DNA from: Nanobdellota archaeon
Lineage (GTDB): Archaea > Nanobdellota > Nanobdellia > UBA10117 > ARS21
DNA: 36,087 bases
Direction: 5' to 3'
Assembly (NCBI GenBank): GCA_014240455.1
Contig: JAAZWY010000004.1
Coordinates: forward strand, 1-36,087
Part shown: positions 29,589-36,087 of the stretch, one piece after another
Layout: each line of letters opens with the position of its first letter
How positions within the stretch are numbered: position 1 is the first letter of the stretch
Program-made: the position numbers and the translations under genes
The notes under the pieces: generated by a model
Told to the model about the DNA's origin: nothing
What the model saw: only the letters and a program-made list of their open reading frames with translations
Database searches by the model: none

Positions 29589-30418
29589 ACTAACAAACTT
29601 ATTAGAAATCCTAACACGCTACCTGCTGCAATTGGAGGTAGTGCAGGCATTGCTCTGTTTGATCTTTGAGTATTAAGAAGATAATAAACTGTTGCTGCAC
29701 CAATTGTTGCTCCGGCGACAATAAACCAAGCACTCACAATTGAAAACTTCAAAGCACTAACTGCGAAAAATAATGGAAATGCTAAATCTCCGGTTCCCAT
29801 GATAAAAATACCTTGTCCTGGTTTGAATTCATTAGATTTTATATTTATTTTATCGAGTCGTGAAGGAATCATAATTGCAAGTATGACTCCTTTGTTCGCC
29901 ATCCCTTTGAATAATTTTACCATGTGTGAACTTCTATAAACTGCCAGGACATCATAAAATGAGAATGCACCCATTAAAAATAATACTGTCGCAAAACTAA
30001 AACTGAGTCCCAAACTAACTGCAACTCCTGCAATTGTTATTCCAATTGTCAAGTTATGGACTAATAACGATTTGCGTAATATGAATAATGCCAACAAAGA
30101 TAATGTTAAAATATTTGCAAGAAGTGGATTGAAAAACGCTTCAAAAACTAGTTTGCTTCCAATTATGATTAAAAAATAAAAGAAGTATTTGAATAGATTA
30201 AATTTTCCGGAAAATCTTAAAAGTAAAAATAACAAACTGAATGCGATTACAAAGGATAGTAAGGTCATCAGTAAAGGAACTTCTTGAACAACTACAGTTG
30301 AGCCGTTTAATATTTCCAGAGCATTTACTCCAGTAAAAATTCCTAAAATTTGAATTGATAAAAATAAAAATATGTGTGCAATAAATCCGAACAAAGGAAA
30401 CATAGCTCTACAATTCAA
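29585..30418 (-). CDS. Presenilin-like A22 intramembrane aspartyl protease
   Basis: Multi-pass protein with FSFYDVLAVYRSSHMV, GTGDLAFPLFF and NRAMPALPPIAAG (YD, GxGD, PAL motifs); start 30403 also possible. Confidence 0.88.
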   Translation of the reverse strand: MNCRAMFPLFGFIAHIFLFLSIQILGIFTGVNALEILNGSTVVVQEVPLLMTLLSFVIAFSLLFLLLRFSGKFNLFKYFFYFLIIIGSKLVFEAFFNPLLANILTLSLLALFILRKSLLVHNLTIGITIAGVAVSLGLSFSFATVLFLMGAFSFYDVLAVYRSSHMVKLFKGMANKGVILAIMIPSRLDKINIKSNEFKPGQGIFIMGTGDLAFPLFFAVSALKFSIVSAWFIVAGATIGAATVYYLLNTQRSNRAMPALPPIAAGSVLGFLISLLV

Positions 30419-30433
30419 TTAAAGTATAAATAA

Positions 30434-31807
30434 TTACTTGAAACTGAGCATGTTTGACTTTCGAGTCTTCAAATTCATGATCGGAATCATTCCAGGATCG
30501 GGAACATGACCAAATTTTAATTGGAAATCTGTAACGGATTGCCAGCAACTCCCAGAAATTGAAACTGTGTTTTTATAACTCCCAATATTTGCTTTGTGAA
30601 TATGGCCTGAAACCATAATATCTGGAACTTGTGTAATTGCATGAGGATCTTGTTTCATTGGAATTGTCAGATTTAGATTATGTGTTGGACTTAGGTGGCG
30701 ACGCTTCAACAGAAACTTATGAATCTCATCTGCCTTTTCATATCCTCCCGCTAAACGTAAACCTTCGACTTGATCAATTAATCTATCAAATGAGTATCCG
30801 TGATACATCAACACATCTTGACCTTTGTATTTGTCCATTGCGTGAATATTTGTGTATGAGGGATTTGTAACCATGGTGACATTTGGTAATTCAAGAATTG
30901 ATTCAGCATAATCTTTCATTCGTGGTTGAGGTTCTTCCAAACGAACTCCTGAATCGTGATTTCCGGGACAGATTATTATTTGTTTATCATTTGGAACTTT
31001 GGCAAGATATTTTGCAAGTTCCTCATATTGGCCTCGCAAATCTCCAATAGCCAATTCTTTATCTTGTCCAGGAAAAATTCCAACACCGTCAACCAAATCG
31101 CCAGGAATGTAAAAATATTTAGTTTTCTTAGCAATCTCTTTTTGTCGCTCATTTCCAACGTTTCCGCCCAACCAATCAATAAATGTGCCGAATTGTTTAG
31201 GTAGAAACAACTTCGAGCCAACGTGTATGTCTCCCGAAAATACTGCATAAACTTCCTCAGGACTATAATGTATTGGTTGTTGTGGAATATCAGGCAATAT
31301 TATCTCTTGTAGAAACATAACGTCTCTCATAACACGTCCCTTGAAAATAAGGACTTCATCTAGTGTCAAAAACTTAGATTCTTCAATCAAATCATTGTTT
31401 TTTGATGATATGATTATGTCCATTTGACCGCTCAAATCTTCAACAGTTATTTTGATTGTTCCAGTCATCATTCGATTGATATCTGAAACCATTGCAATTA
31501 TAATTTGGTCATCATTACCAAAGCCTTGTTTTGCACGCTCAATTGAAACGGCTGTTGCAGCCTCAGGACGATTAAATAATATGTTCTTCAGTGTTTTATA
31601 GCGTTCACGATAGTGTTCAGTAAAATCAGCAGGAGTGATTTTCTTCTGTTTGTAGTCAAATTCCTTGACTATTTTCAACCTAGCACGCAAATCATCAATC
31701 TTGGGTTTGACTATCACTACTTCTTCTTGTGATGCCTTTTCAATATTTTCTGAAGTAGGTAAAATTCCTTTATCTAACAATTCCTTGATAACTTTTTGAT
31801 TACTCAT
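30434..31807 (-). CDS. DNA polymerase D small subunit (DP1)
   Basis: OB region plus calcineurin-like phosphoesterase motifs FSGDIHVGSK, IPGDLVDGVG, CPGNHDSGV, MYHGYSFD, VSGHIHKANIGSYK. Confidence 0.95.
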   Translation of the reverse strand: MSNQKVIKELLDKGILPTSENIEKASQEEVVIVKPKIDDLRARLKIVKEFDYKQKKITPADFTEHYRERYKTLKNILFNRPEAATAVSIERAKQGFGNDDQIIIAMVSDINRMMTGTIKITVEDLSGQMDIIISSKNNDLIEESKFLTLDEVLIFKGRVMRDVMFLQEIILPDIPQQPIHYSPEEVYAVFSGDIHVGSKLFLPKQFGTFIDWLGGNVGNERQKEIAKKTKYFYIPGDLVDGVGIFPGQDKELAIGDLRGQYEELAKYLAKVPNDKQIIICPGNHDSGVRLEEPQPRMKDYAESILELPNVTMVTNPSYTNIHAMDKYKGQDVLMYHGYSFDRLIDQVEGLRLAGGYEKADEIHKFLLKRRHLSPTHNLNLTIPMKQDPHAITQVPDIMVSGHIHKANIGSYKNTVSISGSCWQSVTDFQLKFGHVPDPGMIPIMNLKTRKSNMLSFK

Positions 31808-33096
31808 AGCCTTAGTTCGCCCCTCAAATCTTCACTTATAATTTCAGTTAAATCGGTAGGAATTGTGGAATAAATTTCACGAGTACGTCCATGCCTTCCT
31901 TTACTTATCACTCGTGCATTAATCAGGCCTAACATGTCCAATTCGGAAATTAAATCGGAAATTCTTCGTTGTGTCAAAATTGAATTATCATTAACTTTAC
32001 ATAACTCAGCATAAGTTTGATAGATTTCACCTGTGATGAGTTTGTCCGTTTTGTTTTTACTCAAAAGAAATATTGAATAAATTAATAATTTTGATTGATT
32101 TGGTAATGTCTTGACTAGTTCCAGTATTCTATTCTTTTCTATCTTGTCTTCTGCCTCACGGATGTGGTCCATCTTAACTTCTTCTGCTGCAGCTCTTTCA
32201 GCAACCTCTCCTGCAACTCTCAATAAATCAAGGGCTCTACGAGCATCACCATGTTCTTTGGCTGCATAAGCTGCACACTTCGGTAACACTGCTGGATGAA
32301 TTGAATCTTCTACAAACGCTGATGTGGCTCTCTCGCTTAAAATATCTTTTAACTCTAAGGCATTATATGGTGGGAAGATTAATTCTTCTTCACCTAACGA
32401 ACTCTTAACTCGTGGATCAATATTCTCAATAAAACGAACATCGTTTGAAATTCCAATCAAACATAGTTTTGATTTTTTTAGTTCAGAATTGATCCTAGTT
32501 AGACTGTATAGTATTTCGTCACCAGTCTTCTTGACTAATCGGTCAATTTCATCCAATACTAAAATTACAACTTGTTCTTGTTCATCAAGTTTTTTCAAGA
32601 AAATATTATACACTTCATCGGTCGGTAATCCTGTGACAGGTACTTTCGCCCCTAATTCTTTTGCAAGTGATGCGATGACTCGATATTCTGTGTCTGCAAC
32701 CTTCTTCAATTTACAATTCAAGTAGGCAAACCGTAAGGCAGAGTCGGTTCCTTTAACTCGCTCAACAATTCTGTTAAGAGTGTGTAATACACAAAGCGTT
32801 TTTCCAGTTCCCGTTTTTCCGTATACGAAAATATTTGAAGGTCTGTCATTTCTGAGTGCAGGTGCTAAAATCATTCCTAGTTTTTTGATATGTTCGCCAC
32901 GGTGGGGAATTATTTTAGGAACGTGCCGAATTGATAAAACATCTTTATTGATAAAAATTGATTTTTTTGATACGAAATCATCAAATAAATCATCTAATTC
33001 ATCTCGCTCTCGAGCAGTAGTTGGTATCTTAATTGCTTCAGTATCTTGTTTTTCTTCAGATGAAGAACCGTCCAATTTAGTTTGAGGATCACTCAT
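31804..33096 (-). CDS. Orc1/Cdc6 replication initiator
   Basis: VYGKTGTGKTLCVLHTLNRI, VILVLDEIDRLVKKTGDEILYSL, sensor region and C-terminal winged helix. Confidence 0.95.
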   Translation of the reverse strand: MSDPQTKLDGSSSEEKQDTEAIKIPTTARERDELDDLFDDFVSKKSIFINKDVLSIRHVPKIIPHRGEHIKKLGMILAPALRNDRPSNIFVYGKTGTGKTLCVLHTLNRIVERVKGTDSALRFAYLNCKLKKVADTEYRVIASLAKELGAKVPVTGLPTDEVYNIFLKKLDEQEQVVILVLDEIDRLVKKTGDEILYSLTRINSELKKSKLCLIGISNDVRFIENIDPRVKSSLGEEELIFPPYNALELKDILSERATSAFVEDSIHPAVLPKCAAYAAKEHGDARRALDLLRVAGEVAERAAAEEVKMDHIREAEDKIEKNRILELVKTLPNQSKLLIYSIFLLSKNKTDKLITGEIYQTYAELCKVNDNSILTQRRISDLISELDMLGLINARVISKGRHGRTREIYSTIPTDLTEIISEDLRGELRL

Positions 33097-33098
33097 GG

Positions 33099-33114
33099 AA
33101 GTTCCATAAGAAAC
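33099..33114 (+). repeat. ORB-like repeat copy 1
   Basis: AAGTTCCATAAGAAAC, identical to copy at 33342; resembles GTTCCA...GAAAC core of archaeal mini-ORB boxes. Confidence 0.7.
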
Positions 33115-33341
33115 CGACCTTAAAATACTTTATCCACTTGAGAATCTAAAAAAATCAACAAAAACGCAATACGTTGCCTTTATACTTTTAAATTTGTTTA
33201 TAATATATTACCCTCCTACCCCTTTATTTCCAATAGAGACTGTTTTTGAATTATAAAAATAAAAATTTTATATATATTATATATTATTATTTTCAATATA
33301 GAAAAGAAAGAAAAGATAAAAATGAAAATCAAATAATAAGC

Positions 33342-33357
33342 AAGTTCCATAAGAAAC
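33342..33357 (+). repeat. ORB-like repeat copy 2
   Basis: AAGTTCCATAAGAAAC, direct repeat of 33099..33114. Confidence 0.7.
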
Positions 33358-33372
33358 ATAGGACTCAGAGTC

Positions 33373-33702
33373 TCATTTAGAAATTTCTTTAAGACGCTTC
33401 AAAACGCGAGTATCTTTTTTTGGTTCAGCCTTCTCATCAAGTGCAAACACAACCCTACGTACTCCTTCACCCCAAGAATAATCACCGGGAATATTCTCAA
33501 CTTTATCAATTTTGAAAATACCAAGCTCAACACCTTTATTCAAATGATAGTAAATTGAACGCATAGTTGTTTTATGAAAAACTTGAATATATTTTTTATA
33601 CAATTCATAACCATACCCTTTTCCAACAAAGAACAAAAGCTCAACAAGATTATCTCTTATCGGACTAAATGCTGGTCGACCACGAGCTACCTTTTCCATC
33701 AT
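33373..33702 (-). CDS. PadR-like winged-helix DNA-binding protein
   Basis: GYGYELYKKYIQVFHKTTMRSIYYHLNKGVELGIFKIDKVENIPGDYSWGEGVRRVVFAL. Track start 33738; start at 33702/33699 preferred because of the TATA-like element at 33722..33729. Confidence 0.7.
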   Translation of the reverse strand: MMEKVARGRPAFSPIRDNLVELLFFVGKGYGYELYKKYIQVFHKTTMRSIYYHLNKGVELGIFKIDKVENIPGDYSWGEGVRRVVFALDEKAEPKKDTRVLKRLKEISK

Positions 33703-33721
33703 ATACTTTTTCACACAATCA

Positions 33722-33729
33722 TATTTAAA
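33722..33729. promoter_or_regulatory. Putative bidirectional TATA element for the winged-helix gene and PolD large subunit
   Basis: atatTTAAAc, near-symmetric; centre ~25 nt upstream of ATG 33751 (+) and ~24 nt upstream of ATG 33702 (-). Confidence 0.5.
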
Positions 33730-33750
33730 CATCGTCATAATGAAATTAGC

Positions 33751-36087
33751 ATGTCAAATATCGTCGCAGCCAAACATATCAAAGAATACTTTTCAACATT
33801 AAAATCAAAAACGCTAGAAATACACGATATCGCAAACAAAGCAAGAAAAGTCGGAATTGATCCACAAACTAAGTGCGATATACCAATTGCAGCATCTGTT
33901 GCAGAAAGAGTAGAAGCAATTATGGGATCCATTTCTACAAATTTAATCGGAAGTGGAATCGTTGAACGAATAAGTGAACTGGAGAAACAGTACGGTTTCG
34001 GAGATTGGCGAGCAGCACTAGTTTTGGCAGATGAAATAAGTTCAGAAAAATTCTGCAAATTCGAAGACAGAATAACTGCAATAAATATCGGAATTCGAAC
34101 AGGCTTTGCATATATTACGCAAGGTGTAGTCTCTGCACCTCTTGAAGGATTAATCAATGTAAAATTCAAAAAACGGAAAGACGGCAAAGACTATCTGGCA
34201 CTCTATTATGCAGGACCAATTCGTGGAGGTGGTGCAACAGCCTCAGCAGTAACCACTGTAATTGCAGATTATGTACGAATCAAACAAGGCATTGAAAAAT
34301 ATGACCCCACTGAACAAGAAATCAAACGAATGTATACCGAAGTTATGGATTATTATGAACGTGTAGAACGAAAACAATACAAGCCAACTGAACAAGAAAT
34401 CAAACACATAATTTCAAATCTTCCGGTTGAATTAGATGGTGACCCAACTTCAGAATTAACAGTATCAAATTACAAAGGTCTTCAAAGAATTGAAACAGAT
34501 CGAATTCGTGGAGGCGTGGCACTAATGCTGACAGATGCACTTCCACTAAAAGGTGCAAAAGTAATGAAGAAATTAAATGAATGGGGTGCAGAATTCAAAC
34601 TTGATTGGCAATGGTTAAATGACTATCAAGACATGAAAAAGAAAATTCATGCAAAAACTTCAGAAACTGAAAGCGATTCTGACGACAACAAACTAAAACC
34701 AAATTACTCTTACATTGCAGAAATTGTTGCAGGAAGACCAGTCTTCACACATCCGTTGAGACATGGAGGTTTCAGACAAAGATATGGAAGATCAAGATTA
34801 ACAGGTCACGGGTCTTGGGCAATATCTCCAATAACTATGCAAGTATTAAACAACTATTTGGCGGTCGGAACACAATTAAGAGTTGAAAGACCTGGAAAAT
34901 CTACTTCACTTACTTCTTGTGATTCAATAGAAGGACCAATTGTAAAACTAAAAGATGGATCAGTACACAAACCTAAAACTGAGGAAGAAGCAAAAGAAAT
35001 TACAAAAGACATAATTGAAATATTATATCTCGGAGACATACTAGTTTCTCCAGGAGAATTCACAGAAAACGGACATTTTCTAGTACCCGCAGGGTATTGT
35101 CCAGAATGGTGGTCACTGGAATTAAAGAAAGCGATAGATAACAATCCAGAAATAACACATAACTTATCAGAGGATTTTTTCAACACATTCATTCCTCCAG
35201 AAATCAATATAGAAACGGCAATAAACTTATCTAAAGATTTCAAGATCCCATTACATCCCAAATTCACATTCTATATGAATGTCCTCAATGAAAAAGAAAA
35301 AATCCAACTCCAGAATTACTTAAAATCAGAAATGCTTGCAGATTCATCCAATAAAAGATTACTTGAATTAATTGGATGCCCACACACAATAAAGGACAAC
35401 AAACTTATCCTAACAAGATTAAATCAAAAGATTTTGGAAACACAATTCAAAACAGACATAAAATTCAGAGACAAATTTGGAACAAGCATTGGTGCAAGAA
35501 TGGGTCGACCCGAAAAAGCAAAAATGAGAGATATGAAAGGTTCACCAAACTTCTTATTTCCCGTTGGAAATGAAGGCGGACGTTTAAGATCTTTTAACGA
35601 AGCAATTAAAGTTGGACATGTTACTGCTGATTTCCCAATAATAAAATGTCTGGATTGCAATAAGTCAACAATCTTCCAAAAATGTGAACACTGTAATTCC
35701 GATAACACCGAACAAAAATATATCGATTACAAAACAAAGAAGAAATACGATACTCCAGAAACTCCAAGCTGCGTTCCTTATGAAAGGAAAAAATATGAAT
35801 TACCTGAACTATCAAAGAAAATCAAAAAAGAATGGAACGGACCATTTCCCAAACTGATTAAAGGTGTACGAGCAACAATGAACAAATTCCGTTACGTTGA
35901 ACATCCTACAAAAGGATTGCTTCGTGCAAAACACTCACTACGTGTAAACAAAGATGGAACAGTAAGGTACGATGCAACAGAATTAGGCACAACACACTTC
36001 ACACCAAAAGAGATAGGACTTTCAATAAAGAAAGCACACAAATTAGGATATAAAAAAGACATACATAATCAACCCTTAATTGAAACA
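33751..36087 (+). CDS. DNA polymerase D large subunit (DP2), N-terminal part; continues past window end
   Basis: Continuous open frame absent from ORF track: MSNIVAAKHIKEYFSTLKSKTLEIHDIANKARKVGIDPQTKCDIPIAASVAERVEAIMG...YYAGPIRGGGATASAVTTVIADYVRI...RHGGFRQRYGRSR...CLDCNKSTIFQKCEHCNS...RYDATELGTTHFTPKEIGLS. Confidence 0.95.
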   Translation, partial: MSNIVAAKHIKEYFSTLKSKTLEIHDIANKARKVGIDPQTKCDIPIAASVAERVEAIMGSISTNLIGSGIVERISELEKQYGFGDWRAALVLADEISSEKFCKFEDRITAINIGIRTGFAYITQGVVSAPLEGLINVKFKKRKDGKDYLALYYAGPIRGGGATASAVTTVIADYVRIKQGIEKYDPTEQEIKRMYTEVMDYYERVERKQYKPTEQEIKHIISNLPVELDGDPTSELTVSNYKGLQRIETDRIRGGVALMLTDALPLKGAKVMKKLNEWGAEFKLDWQWLNDYQDMKKKIHAKTSETESDSDDNKLKPNYSYIAEIVAGRPVFTHPLRHGGFRQRYGRSRLTGHGSWAISPITMQVLNNYLAVGTQLRVERPGKSTSLTSCDSIEGPIVKLKDGSVHKPKTEEEAKEITKDIIEILYLGDILVSPGEFTENGHFLVPAGYCPEWWSLELKKAIDNNPEITHNLSEDFFNTFIPPEINIETAINLSKDFKIPLHPKFTFYMNVLNEKEKIQLQNYLKSEMLADSSNKRLLELIGCPHTIKDNKLILTRLNQKILETQFKTDIKFRDKFGTSIGARMGRPEKAKMRDMKGSPNFLFPVGNEGGRLRSFNEAIKVGHVTADFPIIKCLDCNKSTIFQKCEHCNSDNTEQKYIDYKTKKKYDTPETPSCVPYERKKYELPELSKKIKKEWNGPFPKLIKGVRATMNKFRYVEHPTKGLLRAKHSLRVNKDGTVRYDATELGTTHFTPKEIGLSIKKAHKLGYKKDIHNQPLIET

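Larger units (their letters stand above)
33097..33372. promoter_or_regulatory. Candidate replication origin (AT-rich intergenic region with two ORB-like repeats)
   Basis: Lies directly upstream of orc1/cdc6; very AT-rich core (ttttatatatattatatattattatttt), polypurine tract, and two identical direct repeats at its ends. Confidence 0.75.

Noticed and set aside
33735-34187. 150-aa minus-strand ORF
   Set aside because: Antisense to the clear PolD large subunit reading frame on the plus strand.
34854-35815. Several ORFs (34854..35267 minus, 35376..35573 plus, 35424..35708 minus, 35621..35815 minus)
   Set aside because: All lie inside the continuous DP2 coding frame 33751..36087 that the track missed because no stop occurs before the window end.
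1-36087. CRISPR arrays, transposons, toxin-antitoxin or restriction modules
   Set aside because: No regularly spaced repeats, transposase, integrase or recognisable defence genes were seen on either strand.

Overview
This is a gene-dense, AT-rich archaeal chromosome segment. Gene content and compactness suggest a DPANN-like euryarchaeal-type lineage, but that is inference only. It is dominated by information-processing genes: family B DNA polymerase (polB), PolD small subunit (DP1) and the 5' part of the PolD large subunit (DP2, running off the right edge and missing from the supplied ORF track), Orc1/Cdc6, RPA, RadA, RadB, a HerA-type ATPase, topoisomerase I, and a Hef-type helicase and ERCC4-type nuclease encoded as two separate genes. 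Other genes are ArgS (partial), CysS, SerS, Map, CDC48/VAT, LonB, leucyl aminopeptidase, a presenilin-like protease, a prepilin peptidase, TraB, GalU and a short UDP-glucose dehydrogenase. Four tRNA genes are visible: an intron-containing tRNA with anticodon UAU (probably Ile), Glu(UUC), Ser(CGA) and Cys(GCA). The ~250 bp AT-rich gap between orc1/cdc6 and a winged-helix gene is flanked by two identical 16-nt repeats (AAGTTCCATAAGAAAC) that resemble origin recognition boxes, so it is a strong replication-origin candidate. The items most worth follow-up are: (i) a histone-fold-like protein translationally coupled to PolB; (ii) the tRNA(UAU) with a canonical bulge-helix-bulge intron; (iii) the putative origin, with one ORB-like box between the orc1 TATA box and its start codon; (iv) a bidirectional TATA-like element shared by a winged-helix gene and DP2; and (v) a Hef nuclease with an altered ERK motif. 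I see no CRISPR array, transposon or obvious defence island. All calls come from reading the sequence and translations; no searches were run.
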